Assembly (NCBI GenBank): GCA_030248215.1
Contig: JASANG010000440.1
Coordinates: forward strand, 1 to 64,000
Reading direction: 5' to 3'
DNA length: 64,000 nt
Source: Enoplolaimus lenunculus
Lineage: Eukaryota > Nematoda > Enoplea > Enoplida > Thoracostomopsidae
Shown: positions 22,824 to 36,083 of the stretch, one piece after another
Layout of the letters: each line of letters begins with the position of its first letter
Position numbering within the stretch: position 1 is the stretch's first letter
Notes under the pieces: generated by a model
Database searches by the model: none
Told to the model about the DNA's origin: nothing
Seen by the model: only the letters and a program-made list of their open reading frames with translations
Translations under genes and position numbers: made by a program

Positions 22824-22999
22824 AGAACTTCAATAACGATCCAACATTTGCTTTCAAAACCAGACACGAATTTTCTGCGATATCATAGTAAAACAGGTTA
22901 AGTTGGGCCACCAGGTAATTGCCCAATCGGCCAGTTCCAATTTTTGACACCCAAGAAAAGGAAAAATCTTGGTTATGAATTTTTCCTAAATTCTCCGTA

Positions 23000-23290
23000 C
23001 TGTAGTGACCCCAAAAGAGTGGGAAAACTGATATTTTTTCGGCATCTAAAGAGGGTATTCCCTTGTTAGTTGGTTACGAACTGTTATTTATTCTTAACAT
23101 AGACGGTATTGCAGCTATCCGTTGAATTAAAAGTTTGTCTTGTATCAAAAACTTGAGCGATAATGCAAGGTTATACTTGGGAATGTACTTTCAAAACTTC
23201 AGTATATTTTAAAGTTTCGAACTCAATTTTATTTTGTCCTGTACTCATTTATATTATACACCAGAACTAGGAGACTACAAAGTTATACGA
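23000..23290. mobile_element. Diverged, right-truncated TA-target MITE
   Basis: It begins CTGTAGTGACCCCAAAAGAG after TA and keeps internal words (GCAGCTATCCGTTGAATTAAA), but no matching right end is found. Confidence 0.7.
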
Positions 23291-23299
23291 TCAATCACA

Positions 23300-23990
23300 A
23301 ACAGGTGTTAATATATACATACATATTAGGTGCTACCATGATGGGTAATCGCAATTTAACAAGAGTATGCAACTGGGCACATTCTGTGTATAAATGAATG
23401 TACTCGGCACGTGTTGCGTTTTTGGCCGACCCCCCTTTATTTAGACGGGGGTACAACCGGTACGAAAAATGACTGTTCATGTATGCGGCGTCAAATATGC
23501 TCCACTTATAGTTTAATTTAGGAGTATTCATGTGATAGCGACCCACCTCTAAACAAGGGGGTCTGCCAAAAACACAACACCCGGGGGTACGTTCGGTACT
23601 ATGCGGGAGTTCAAGAGTTGCACACTGTTGTCATTTTCCACTCTTGGTGCTGCCTAGAGAGGATGATGTTCACCTTGCAGAAGAGTGTGCAACTAACGCG
23701 CTAGTCCATGACGCAAAATGTTCCACCACGCGCTGTAGTTTAGTTCGACCCCCTGTTTCGAAGGGGGGGGCGGGCTTTATCACACTCAATACGTGCAGAC
23801 TTGCGAAAAAAACGCATTAATTGCTCAAGAATATAAGCGCAACATTTAAGTGCCGGATAAATTATTATTGATTTTCGTCAGTTACGCAAACTTATCCCCC
23901 AAAATAAAAGGAGGGTGGGGTGAAGGCCACAAAGACAACGTGCGCTGGGCAGATACTTTTGCACACAGAATCTGCCCAGTTATAAACCCT
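23300..23990. other. Unassigned sequence with C-run and G-run ends
   Basis: Near-inverted words CGACCCCCCTTTATTTAGACGG at about 23430 and CGACCCCCTGTTTCGAAGGGG at about 23748 suggest a degraded foldback. Other parts (AGTTGCACACTGTTG, AGAGTGTGCAACT) are also inverted. I cannot define ends or a target duplication. No gene is seen. Confidence 0.4.
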
Positions 23991-23995
23991 TAAGG

Positions 23996-24130
23996 TTGCG
24001 CTATACTTGACGTCCGTCACCGTGCGTCACCCGTACGGTGCCGTCCGTTATCGTCCAGTTATCTGCGTACGATACCGCACGGTGACGAGCCGCGCCGTAT
24101 GGGTGATGGACGGCGCCTGACGGTAGCGCA
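23996..24130. repeat. GC-rich imperfect inverted repeat in AT-rich surroundings
   Basis: Two arms of about 55-60 bases share GCGCTA, GTCCGTCACC, CCCGTACGG and TATCGTACGC in inverted orientation around a centre at about 24063. CG dinucleotides are unusually frequent compared with the flanks. Flanking duplications were not resolved. Confidence 0.75.
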
Positions 24131-24139
24131 CATCAAAAA

Positions 24140-24677
24140 AGTATGGCGTAACCATTATTAAAGAGCATTTTATCTGCTCTTGGTGTTACAAACCTTTCGT
24201 AACTTATCATACTTATTATTAACGTGACATGAACAAAAATACACTAAAATGCATTTAATATATTATAGTGAAAATTAGAAATACATAAAGCAATAATAAC
24301 TAAAGCATAAAGCAGAAAAAAAATAAAACATCTTTGGACGAAATGAAATAAAGTAGTTGCAATACATAACTTTGTAAAATTACGGTGCTATCACACTTGG
24401 TTTAGAATCGCACAATACAGAATAGAATGCAATACAAACAACACAAATGATTGTCAAAATGTTTCAAATGTAACAAATTAGATGAACCAACTATCGATTT
24501 ACGGCTGTTCAATGCCTTTTCATACAAAAAATTCATTGAAAATCAAATAGACTCGTTATCAGGTGGGTCGTCTTGCTCATGCCAAACCACCTCATTATTC
24601 ACCAACTAAACGATGATGTGAAATTTTGAACTAAAGATATTGTGCTAATGAAGATTTTGGTCTCGGTTGTGTTTCAC
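24140..24677. other. AT-rich sequence, nothing recognised
   Basis: No convincing exon, RNA gene or repeat boundary is seen. Confidence 0.5.
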
Positions 24678-24680
24678 TTA

Positions 24681-24827
24681 TGCGCCGTTCACAATGTAAT
24701 TTTAAAGCCTGTCACACAGTGTCATAAGGTAGGGCTAACGCCTGACAAATTTTAAATTTCTCACGCGTTAGCCCTACCTTATGACACATTTTGTGGCCAA
24801 TTTTAAAATTATATTGTGAACGGCGCA
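24681..24827. mobile_element. 147-bp foldback MITE, TTA target (PIF/Harbinger-like)
   Basis: Arms TGCGCCGTTCACAATGTAAT and ATTATATTGTGAACGGCGCA continue inward through CATAAGGTAGGGCTAACGC and its complement, so almost the whole element is a palindrome. It is flanked by TTA at 24678-24680 and 24828-24830. A TTA/TAA 3-bp target is typical of PIF/Harbinger. Confidence 0.85.
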
Positions 24828-24839
24828 TTATTCTGATAC

Positions 24840-26220
24840 AGTTGTTAACTCTATTTTCGTTGGGTTTGCTTAAACTACAATTTGTCTTAATTTATAAGAT
24901 TTAGGTTTACTGCGGAATCACGGGTATATCTTTAGAATACAAGGGATGTTTAAACCACAGGACTCTAATAAATACAGGAATGTACTGATTAGTCGACATC
25001 GGCGATAATCGACAGATTTCCAGTATTTTTTGTACTTAAAAGTGAACGGAACGTTTCACTTTCACACGTTGTCGTATGGCAGCAGAGCATCTCAAAATCC
25101 AATGCCTGTCTGCAATATAAAACAACATTCACAACACAAATAATCTAAGCACATGTATATTTGCAAAATGTTTCAAAATTGACAAATATTAAATACAGTA
25201 TAAGTGCACGGAATGTGAGAATTCAAACAAAAAAGACCAAAAATATATCATAATTCATTTAGTAAAATCAGTTTCAAAATAAACGTTTTTTACGCATTTG
25301 AATCCCAAATTTTGCATATTTTCAGTCTTTTGCACATTTCCTGTCAAATTTAACTTTATGGCTTAGACATAGGCATCGCTAAGCATTCTGTAAGCATAAA
25401 TCTAAAGCCAAATCCTAAATATGATTGCAGATAAATTACATATACGAAAGTCTGTTTTCTAGTACACCTTCGTCGACAAGGACCACAATCTCCAAATTAA
25501 TTGTTTAAAATATACGGACATGAGTCCAACAGCCGAATAAAAAGTTTACCATTTTCCTAAACAGAAACATCGATTTCTGTGAAACTGGTCAACCATAAAA
25601 TATCAGTGAATTGCCAACATAAACGAAACCATATATAAATATTGTTGAATTTGAACTTACATACAATAATTCAGCACCTTTACTTTTGCCTTTTTCAAAA
25701 TTTCAAGGGTCCAGTGGAACAGAACTCGTTTTAAAATATGTCTGACTAACATCCCCACCTAAACCTTCATAAGAATTGGGTTTAAAAACGTAATAATTCA
25801 AAACTATTTTGCTTTATAAAACTAATTTAATATAGAATTTTTATCAGTAACTGAAAAACAATTAATCCTTTTTTGTAGCATAAATTTTGTTATCAAACCA
25901 CAAATGCAAACAAACGCTCATTTGAACAAAACTGCTGAATGAAACTCATTATAATCACATGCATCGAGTATTATAAGTTAAATAATTACGCCAACGAAAT
26001 AAACCGGTATCGCTCGAATTATGCTCACTAAGGTGATGGAATATCATCACAAACCATTTTTAGACTTGAAAAATCATCTAACAAACTGCATAAATATGCT
26101 ACAATTTCATTGTGATCATTATTCCGGAATCTGATCTAAAGTCAATACTTTAGCAACGCGAAGACTGCGATAACTGGGAAACCTGTTTCCGAGTGCCATA
26201 TTCCGATGCGGAGGAAACCA
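24840..26220. other. AT-rich intergenic sequence, nothing recognised
   Basis: About 1.4 kb holds no frame with family resemblance, no tRNA-like fold and no clear inverted ends. Confidence 0.5.
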
Positions 26221-26228
26221 ATTAAAAT

Positions 26229-26639
26229 TAGGGATGTGCCGATAGCAAAATTTTTGCCGATGCCGATTCTTATTTTGAAATTTTGCCAATGCCGGACCGA
26301 TGCCGATTCCAACTTTAGTACACTATGCTTAATTAACAGATAGGATACTACATTACATCATTATATGAAGATTTAAAAAACCCTAACCATAAGAAACGAT
26401 TATAATTTTAGACAAACGGTTCATTTCAATTAATTTTTTCAAACACAGACGCAAGAAAGATATCAGTTTTCCTGACCGGATACACTGATTTGCGCCCAGA
26501 AATGACATTGATAGCATTCAAACTGACTGTGATGTGCAAAAAGTATCGGCAAAGAATCGGCAATTTTTATGCAGTGCCGATGCCGATACTCACGAAAACT
26601 GCCGATTATTACCGATGCCGATTAATGGGCACATCCCTA
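26229..26639. mobile_element. Family B hAT-like MITE (GCCGAT motif)
   Basis: Ends TAGGGATGTGCCGAT and ATTAATGGGCACATCCCTA are inverted, flanked by a perfect 8-bp duplication ATTAAAAT (26221-26228 and 26640-26647). GCCGATGCCGAT-type words cluster near both ends in inverted orientation. Related copies: 34505 (fragment), 51553, 59830. Confidence 0.93.
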
Positions 26640-26649
26640 ATTAAAATAT

Positions 26650-27326
26650 TTAAAAACAGAACGTAAATTTTAAAAATGAAACGTAACACAGCGGTTCAGT
26701 TATAAGCTCGTAAAAGACAAATTACTCACTCACCCATGACGTATTCCTACAGCTTAATTTTGAACAGTCATATTGTACGTTCAATGTATAATCATTTCCA
26801 AACGATATATAACAATTCCATTATCTTTCCATGACACATTTCCAAAATAAAGGGGTTGCTTTTGGTTCACTTGGTTACATACTCAAACCATGGCAATTTT
26901 TCACGCTAGTTTGACTGGATGCCAGAGGCATGTCCGACCTATATTGGCAAGTACGCAGTGCCGTGTGTAGAACCCACCACAAGCTGATGACCTACTTGGT
27001 AGATTTCGAACCAGATTCGGCATATTTTCATATTTTTAATGTTTCCGCATTAATTTACTTACCATTAAAATACTGCAAATCAGGACGATTTGTTAAAAAT
27101 CTGTTTTTAACAGCGACAGGTGCATTTGTGAACAGTTCTATACGGTTCAAAACTTCACAACACTTGTACCTTGGCCTCGGCTACCCATTGCTAGAGTACC
27201 TTTACCCAGTTTCACTAGCTAAAAGATTGTCAACTAACAATTTAAAAACGTAAGGAATTAAGTCATAAGACGCCACCAATGGTAAAACCAACCCACCCGT
27301 ATCCTTAAATCAACAAAACTACCAAC
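26650..27326. other. 3' flank of the spinster gene, unassigned
   Basis: A plus-strand frame of 107 codons (26930-27253) is open but shows no domain. Part of its DNA (GAACCCACCACAAGCTGATG) resembles a repeat at 57866 (GGACCTATCACAAGTTGGCC), so it is probably repeat sequence. Confidence 0.45.
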
Positions 27327-30300
27327 CTATGCAATCTTAAATTCACCCCGATCCATGCCATACCTACCACCTGCCATCAGGGGATAGGCAAACCTCGTCG
27401 AGCATACATCAACACTTATCGGCACAGTTGGACTAGTCGCTCTGCTACCCGACTCAGAGCCCCCACCGCGTGACGATGACCCAAACGATAACTGTCGCCA
27501 TACTCGATTGTGTTTCATTGATCTTTGATTTGGGTCGCGATCCACCCCACAGGGCTGAGAATGAGGGGCCATCATTCGGCACACCGACGCCGGAGATGCC
27601 GGCGTCGGGTCAGAAATAATCGGAACACGAAAACTGGGCACTCGAGGCATTGCGCTTTGCGACCGTACCCCCAGAGTACTAGGACTTGACGCTGGATTGT
27701 GTCCACCTTTCGCTGCTGATTTTGCTAAACTTGGCACGTCACCATAGCCGCTATTCAACTTCTTATGCTGCGTTTGTAATTGATTTCTTTTAAACTTACA
27801 CGCGGTTGTTGCTGCTGTTGTTTCCGAACTCTTTATTTTACTACTGCTGACATACCTTGGATCTCTAGAATACTCTGACGGATAAACCGGTGGAGGTAGA
27901 CCGCTGCAGGAACCAGATTTATTTAGCAAAAGCAATTGAGATGAATTTGAGTAGTCGCGATTTTGGTTAATACTGTTGAGTTCAACCATTTCAACAGATG
28001 ACGTCTCTGGTAAACCTGGTGTCCGAGCTGTTGTCGTACAGGAAAGTGCACTTGGGTCAAGCAAAAGTTGGCACGCAGATGCCGATATCTTAGTGCAGGA
28101 GCGATTGCTTTCATCGATAACGCCTAAAACCAAGATGGAGATGGATAAAAAATGAACCAAATGAAATATGCGATTATTAAAATATATCTTGAAGCAAAAC
28201 CAAATCTTACTGGAAAAGGCTCCATTAATAATTGTCTCGTGAGTTCCACATATCAAGCCATTTTCTGAGCCAAATCATCTTTTTAAACACAAATCAACTT
28301 TACTACAGCCTAACATACCCGTTGTTATAAGTTGAGCCATCCGTTTATCATACTGCAGGTACCATGCAGAACACAAGAAAAAAAATCCACCAAGAACCGA
28401 AACAAACAGTGTTATAAATAACGCGTGTTGAAGGCTCATAAATTCATCGTGGTACGTATGCTTTGCTGTTTGTAGCGTTTGTGAAACCTGAAATTATACG
28501 ACTTTCTACGTTTCCGCAATTCAATGTTGAATAATTTCCAATGTCTCTGGTTGGTATTCCGACCATATCGTTATAGAAACCCTTGATGTTTAAATTGGAT
28601 TAAATTCTTCCATATCATTTCAAACTTATAAAAATTAAAAAGTTTTGTGACGAATTAGACCACATAGGGTGCAACCGGAATTCTGGTTCCGGTATTTTTT
28701 CACCTTCCGGTTGCGGTAAATTATTACCAGAATTAAAAATTCCAGTATTAAAATTTTGGGCGATGCAAATTAAGATATTTTAGTAAGAATGACGTTAAAA
28801 ATTTAATAGATTTAATTAGTATTGTAAATAAACCTTGACAATCACCAAAAATAAACTATCGAAGGTAGATTTCATGTTATGGATTATGAAAATCAAAAAT
28901 ACGGCAGATAAAGTGAATACCTATCTCCAGCTTGGGTTATTCCACCAATAACATTGCATAAAACAAAATTGAAATGGTTTTTTCCGTGGCATGTATTTTT
29001 CATTTTACGGTTCCGTTTGTTTCCAGTAATTTTTTCAAATTACGTTCCGGTTACGGTAAGTTGGAATTCCGGTTGCACCCTGGATCACATAGAAAAAGAA
29101 TTGAAGACTAAAATAAATCGTACCAATCCTATAATATACGGACTCGATGCGTCACCGAAAAGATGAGAAATCAATATTTGAAAGGCGCTGGCCGTGGCAC
29201 GTCGCGATGGTATGACAATGTACTGAAAATTCAACGAAAATATCATTGCATACAGCGCAGGTATCCCGACAAAATTTAAATGCTTACAGCTAAACTTTAA
29301 CCGTGAACGCATTTCATTCCTTACCAACCAATTGTTCATATGGACGAAATAAGTTGACTATACTTCATAGTACAAGATGTTGCATTTGCAGTTCGTTACC
29401 GCCTCTCATTCTCAAGTAGCTAAATACTTATCACCAATTATCGTTAGCGAAACTGTACCATACATACATATACTGATGCTTTGTCAGTAATTTACAGAAA
29501 TGATCCGGCTAAAGCCATTGCTGGCATTCAAAAAGTTTTCTGTACCATGTCCAAAAACACAACTATTCCACACGATACACAACTTACCAGCAAAATATCC
29601 GAAATGACTGACCAATTGAGGCTGATGAACGTAATACCGAAGAACAGTAGCGGCTAAAATTAATCAAAAATTCAGCAAAAAGCCGTCTAGTGAACAAATT
29701 GGCATCACATTTTTTCTTCATCAAATCGTCAACACAGCAACTACTTTGGAAAATGTGCCAATCTCTGGGGGCATAATGCTATTAGAAAGATTAATATTTC
29801 AATTCCACTGGTGGTAGGTAAGATAGCTAACAGTATCTTAAACGACACCTAATACAATCTTAACTTCTGAGTACTATTGAACAAACTCAGGGGATAATCT
29901 CTGACATGAGCAAAACTATAGCTAAAACAATAAAATCATTAAAAAGAAGACTTCACTACCATTAATTTCGCTGTCTTAACTTACCCACGTAACATTTATG
30001 CTATACTCAACAACAACCAAACTCGCATAAAGACATGGTACTGCGATAAGCAATCCAATGGCACAAACTAGCGCATCTGCACGAGGATTAAAGCGCCGCC
30101 AAACAGTTGCCCAAGTAGCTCCGAGACTAACGCCAGCAAACCCGGCCAAACACGTGATAACTCCGAAAATTAGGCTGATCCTATAAATAGTACAAGTAAA
30201 TTTACTAAATAAACAAAATACCTACGTCGAAAGTAGAACTGCTTCAGGGCCATGATTATTACCAGGGTTGGAGCATGGGGGCAACGCCAAGTCGAGGTTA

Positions 30301-33300
30301 GAATTTTTGGTGTTTGGAATGAATCACAGCTGTGGAGCTCAACTTTGGTTCACATGTGAAAAAACAACAGATCTACTTTAACCTTCAATTCAGTCTGAAT
30401 AACAAATGACTCAATGGAAGCAATCTGTTGCAGCAGGAAAACCGGGGATTTTCTCTATTAACTTGTAAAACGTTGCATGTTAACCAGTTTGATCACAAAT
30501 TTCTTAAAAAGGTTTTGTTATTTTACAAGATCCAGTTCCAGGATTTTGTAATTCCTTTTGCACCCTGAATTCACAGTCATTTACCCGGCTTTATCCACCC
30601 GAGGCGAACGCAATTGTTGCGCTTTCACTACAAAAGTTGGCGCCCACCAACTCATTGCGCCAGTGACAAACGTAACACATGTGAATCCAAGTGTTGTCCA
30701 AACATAAGTTCGACTATAAGAAACATCAAAATGTGTTACACAATACTCAACAAACACTTCGTGAATAATACATTGAACTAAAAATGAACAAAGCTACATA
30801 ATTTATAAATATTCTAGATTGAGAATTCGAGTCAATTCTAAACTGCGACTTAGGTAGTTGCTAGCAGCTTTCAATCGCACACAGCAGCACGAATAAAAAG
30901 TTTACATAATTTTAAATCCAAACTTTACATCTCTTAATGAACCTACTTTTGAGCCAATTTCTTCAAGTCTGTCATCCAACTTGTTGTTAAATAATGTTGT
31001 GAATCAATTTCCGGGTCGTGAGCTTTGTTGCCACAATTCGTATCACGAACAAAAATGGCAATAAGCATAACGCACGTCAGACCAAAAATCGGTGTCACCT
31101 CAAACAAATTGCAAACTAAAAAATTTCAGCTAAGAAACCCGGCAATGAAATAATCAAGCAAATAAGTACACCGACGAAACGAAACAAAAACTTAATTAAA
31201 AAAGACGTATTATTAAAATCAAGTGATCAAAAAACCAGAAAACTTCATCAAAAACTACCAAATGCTTACCCTTACACCCCACTGCCATGCTCCCATATAG
31301 TAAGCAACATTCGCTCCAACAACAAATCCAAGCCCACTAAAATAAATCAGTCACAAAAGTATTCGGGACATAAAAATACGCGAACAGTAAAACATCACCA
31401 GTTAGTGTACATTGACGAAATTAAAATACAGGAAATGAAAATTATTAAGAACAGTTCTCAATTTATCCAGATATATAATTGACAATTTAATATATAGATT
31501 TTCTTGAAAATTGTCTGACCAAGAAAAGGTTTCTTGATCGGTACCATAAGTAATATATACCTCTCACGCTAAATTATAAAACTCTCGGTATTTGTAGCAC
31601 TGAATATTCGCGGAGTTCTAACCCAATTAAGTAACAGAAAAATTTTACTGAAAAACGTCAAATATGGTGCAGGAGTAGATTCTATAATTACGTAGTTTAC
31701 CTGCCCACAGGTATAGCGAAATAAAACAACATCAACATTCGTGACCGTGAATCAGCATCGAACAAATCAGCAATGATGGTTGGCGCAACTGTTGTATACG
31801 ACGCTTCTCCGATTCCAACAACACCCCGGCATAGAGCAAACAACCAGAATTGCTAAACAGAGATTATTGTTGTATTCGGTAACTACTTCAGTTCTTGCAT
31901 AGCGTAGAAATTGTCCAACAGCAGAAAGCATCAACCATAACAATATTCTAAATACTTAAATGCTGTAATCTATGTTACCAATTTTTTTACAAACATTTTG
32001 CAGTAGTGGTTTAGCGTCATTACGCACAAACTAAATATAAAAATCTGTATGACTTTTGGGCATCTAAACTTCGATAACATTACTACACAACAACCAAACA
32101 ACGGACGTCGCACCTATTTAGTACAACTCGCGACCAAAATTTCTAGCAAAAGGTGATTTTCAATGTCGTTGAAAAGCATCTACACACAACACATCATAAC
32201 ATTTAAAATACTTACGTTTGACGCAGTAAATGTACTGAGTAATACTGCTCCAGTCCAGATCATTAAACCAGCTATCATAATTCGTTTACGTGAAAATCGA
32301 TCGCCCATATATCCAAATAACGGTGCGAATATCATAAAAGCGCAAACAAATACTGTTTGCAATAAACCAGCTTGAGCGTCTTTGATGTTAAAATAGATTT
32401 GAACATCGGTTAGGACACCTACAAATAGATTAAAAACAATTTCATGCATAAAATGGGTTAAATACAAAACTTGCAAAAACCATACGTAGAATATAAACGA
32501 TTATAAATTTCGTGTCGTTAATTTTGGTAAAATATTACTGCGTTCATGATGCCGTATATATAATATCAGGCATCACTTCTGGCTTCTCCACAGCGGGGGG
32601 GCGGGGGGCCCCCAGCACTTTTCGAAATTTTCATTTCCCCCCCGGCGAAAATTTTGCCGCCCCCAGGAAAGGCCCCCCGGCAAATTTTCGGCCGCCCTCC
32701 AGCAAATTTTTTTGCTGGGGGGCCCCAGGACTTTTGTAAGCCAAAAATTTTCAATGTTAAAACATAAAGACCTGGACTTTTTTTGAGGCGGACATTCGGC
32801 AAAATGTGATTTTATATTACGCTGAGTACTCATAATTTTTAATAGCGTTACAAATACCGGTAGTAACTAGTACAATTCAATAATAAACTGAAAAAAGCAC
32901 AATTATATAAAGACCGTTTCAGGGCATACAGCATTCGAAAGTACCTTGCAGCAACAAGTTCAACCCGCCTGAGCCTTATGATAAACTGAAGCTGTGACTA
33001 ATATATAAAATATATGTTAATCACAGTTTCAATTATAGATTATCTGTATTTTATATAATTGTGCTTCTTTCAACTTCTGGTAAAGTTGTCAGTAATATTA
33101 GTTAAAATTATTGTTATTAGCGTTTGCGGGGAATTTTTGTCATGTTGAGCGATGAGTAATCTTCAGTTGAGTTGGAAACACGATCTAGAATAAAAAAATG
33201 GTCCAAAAAGTCGGCTTGTAAAATTTTGAGCCTGTCCCCAGGACCCCCAGATCATCTAGGGGCCCCCCAGGAAAACTGGCCCCCAGCAAAATTAGCTGCC

Positions 33301-35429
33301 CCCCAGGAAACTCCTGGGGCCCCCCAGGAAACGCCCCCCGGCAGAAATTTTCAAGCTGTGGAGAAGCCAGCACTTGGAATATAAACAATACGTACTTATT
33401 TGTTCATTGCAAACTTATGTACCTATCACTATATTTTTCATTTTAAGTCATACAAACAAACTCGCTATTTTTAGTTTAAAAGGCGGTTGGCCACACACCA
33501 GGGATGGGCGGTCTCGTTCAGAAAAGCGAGACCGAGACTGAGACCCAACCTACAGAGACCCAGACTTTTGGTCACGGTCTTGATCAATTTTTAACCGTCA
33601 CCAAAAATAAAATTAAACCAGTCATGGTGTTGAATGAATACTCAATTTTTAGTGGTTCATGCATGTAGATTTAGTCTAAAATACGAGCAAAACGTTGCTG
33701 CTTCCTTTCATCGACACAAACTAGTTCAGCTATTAGCAATTCTTTATCGCTTTTTCGCCTGTTTCGTCTCGATTTGCAAACCACCGAGACTCAAGAAAAG
33801 TGAGACCGAAACCAGCCAAATCCCGAGACTAACCGAGACCAAACCGCTCACCCCTGCGGCACACACATATTGCAAATTCGCTCTAAACGCATGCTGTAGA
33901 CGCTACCACTAGCATTGGATAATCGATTACCTGCAACAGTTAGTCGGTCCATGTAATTGAGCAAGTTAACAATAAACAATATAATAATTGTAGCGTAAGC
34001 ACGAGCGGATGAAGTACCAGTAGAACAACTTAAACTTGGCAAAGGCACTTGAATCGCTTCTGATTCATCGACCACAATTTGATTGTCTATACTTTGCGTT
34101 AACCGAGGTTCACAGCCGCTTTTCCATGGTGACTTTGGTGCGTGGATAACCGGCTTTGACGAGTATGCACAAGTGCCAGAAGCCTTGAAACAAAATAGCA
34201 TTAGTTAGTAGCAAAAAAAATCGAGTAGTTACTCCGTGCATCTGATTCGACAAGTAAACTGTTTGCAATATGTAACTCTTACAGGAACGAAAAATATCAA
34301 CGTAATGATCAGAAACAAAATAAAAACAATACACAATTGCCCCGATAAAAATATTAGAGTTGCAACATTTAAAAATAAATTATCTAACCCGGAATTTATA
34401 AGAATGCCAACCGGACCCGGATTTGTTTTGGCGGCTAATTCGAACAAGGACCCGGAATGTTTTATACCATAAAAACTGAACATGATCCAAATTTTTTAAA
34501 AATAGGCAGGAATTTCTGTCTTCATAATTAATTTTATCAAACAGAAACACAAGAGAGATAGTAGTTTTTTTCTAATCAGACAGACTTACCGATATACCTA
34601 CCTCAGCAAGTGAAATTGATAGCATTCCAACTCACTGTTATATACAAACTAGTATAGGTAACCACTTCCAATTTTGTAGTAGTGACGATGCCGATACTCA
34701 CGAAAAGTGTTAACTTAAATATTTCAAGTCAATTTTTAACGAGACATTTCATATCTCTGCATTCCAACCATTCCTAATTATTGAAAGTTCGCAATCCTAA
34801 TCGAAGTATATACATCTATACGTACGTTATATATTCATCAGACATATCGGGTGTTGTGTCTCAAATGTATTTCACACAGTTCGCATTGTGCAACCATCTG
34901 ACAAATTCTTCAGCCTATTTAATTTTTCTACGGTATAGTTACTATTCAGGATGTATTCGCGGTACGCGCGAGATGCAAAAATCACTAAGATAGTTTTGCT
35001 AAATAATTTTATTCTGGATATTTTATCCAGGTATTTTTGTAATGCCCAGTCCCGGAATCGTTTGTTGTGAAAACGCGGACCCGAAATTTTTCGAAACCAA
35101 AACCTGGACTGGGAATTTTTCGGCGAAAATACTGAATAATCGGACCCGAATGGCCGGATGCTACTGTAAAAAATATACACAGGCAAATCCAACTTCAATA
35201 ACACGCAATCAACCATTTACAAACTTACTCCATCAACAACTAAATTAAGCTGGTCAAACTCGTCGATTTCTCCAGTTGACGCAAGTCGAGCTGCAATATG
35301 TTGTCGCTTATATGCATCGGCTTTTCCACCAACACCATTCGACATCATCGCTGCATTCCAAATGTTATTAATTACTAATGGCACTTCCAAATTGGCAGAA
35401 TGTTTACGGTCACTATTGCTCGATTGCAT
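27327..35429 (-). CDS. SPNS1: Spinster-family lysosomal MFS transporter (SPNS1-like)
   Basis: Twelve exons with consistent phases: 35229-35429, 33931-34183, 32216-32418, 31701-31852, 31270-31336, 30947-31098, 30585-30713, 29985-30180, 29588-29653, 29124-29222, 28319-28487, 27327-28123; 827 residues. Family landmarks run in order: TM1 [35 protein letters not shown] motif [41 protein letters not shown] with [73 protein letters not shown], and a final TM in exon 11. SPNS1 proteins export lysophospholipids from lysosomes. The tails are long: about 130 residues before TM1 and a Ser/Pro-rich C-terminal tail of about 265 residues (human SPNS1 is 528 in total). The start at 35429 is the first ATG of the open frame; an upstream exon is possible. 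Confidence 0.95.
28675..29082. mobile_element. Family A hAT-like MITE in a spinster intron
   Basis: Ends TAGGGTGCAACCGGAATTC and GAATTCCGGTTGCACCCTG, flanked by GACCACAT and GATCACAT (8 bp, one difference). It is the closest relative of the interrupted copy at 7893-8489 and shows the empty site of its nested insertion. Confidence 0.92.
32579..33370. mobile_element. 792-bp TIR element with 5-bp target duplication (copy 1)
   Basis: Ends CTGGCTTCTCCACAGC and GCTGTGGAGAAGCCAG are inverted, flanked by CACTT (32574-32578 and 33371-33375). Both subterminal regions are packed with C or G runs, CCAGGAAA/TTTCCTGG and GGGGGC/GCCCCC words. The centre is AT-rich (about 32830-33150). No transposase frame is seen. 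It lies in intron 2 of the spinster gene. A second copy in opposite orientation is at 41334-42139. Confidence 0.9.
33499..33856. mobile_element. Family C hAT-like MITE (GAGACC motif)
   Basis: Begins CAGGGATGGGCGGTCTCG and ends GACCAAACCGCTCACCCCTG. Flanks CCACACAC and CGGCACAC are similar 8-mers. GCGAGACCGAGACTGAGACC-type repeats lie near the left end and matching words near the right. It is in intron 2 of the spinster gene. A fragment of the family is at 42600-42710. Confidence 0.8.
34505..34735. mobile_element. Diverged family B hAT-like fragment
   Basis: Words such as CGATGCCGATACTCACGAAAA and TTGATAGCATTCCAACTCAC match the right half of the 26229 element. The ends are lost. It lies in intron 1 of the spinster gene. 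Confidence 0.65.
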
Positions 35430-35439
35430 TAGGTCGTAC

Positions 35440-36083
35440 GGCGGACGGCGAAGAACCAACACACTTAATGCTGCGGGTGAGCAGTGTTACGATACTAGTT
35501 ATAGCAACAGTACATAAGGAAATCGTTTCTATCACAGCATTATATTACCTATATACGTATTATACTGAACAAACTGACTGCCAGCAGTGAATGATTTATA
35601 GCCGCATGTGAAATAGCACGTACCAATTAACAAAAACCTTTAACTTATTCCCACGGCAAGTGATATATATATAATATATATGTATGTATATTGTCCAATT
35701 TCACTATGCAAAGGATTATATATAACAGTATAATGTATTTTCTAAATCTTCTTATAGCCGAGTGAATCAAGTTTGAAATACGTAATCCATCCTTAAATCA
35801 GTGTTCAATTTTATCCATTCCTGAAACGTTATGGAGTGACCGAACTGGGGTGCAACGTATAAATATAGATAACATGTACATATGATTATTATAAGCTCTT
35901 AAAAATTTATTTTATATCTTCTTAAAAATTCATTTCAAGCAAGGGCAGAGAAGCGATTAAACATCAGAAAAAAACGCGGAGAGCACGACGTACTGTTATA
36001 ATTAAAGTGCAAAATAAATTTTAAAACACCAATAATATAAACAAAAAGATCTTTAGTAGAATACATAAATTCGATACAAGTAC
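35440..36083. other. Upstream region of the spinster gene
   Basis: AT-rich with TATATATATAATATATATG near 35665. I cannot support a specific promoter element, and no exon is recognised. Confidence 0.4.
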
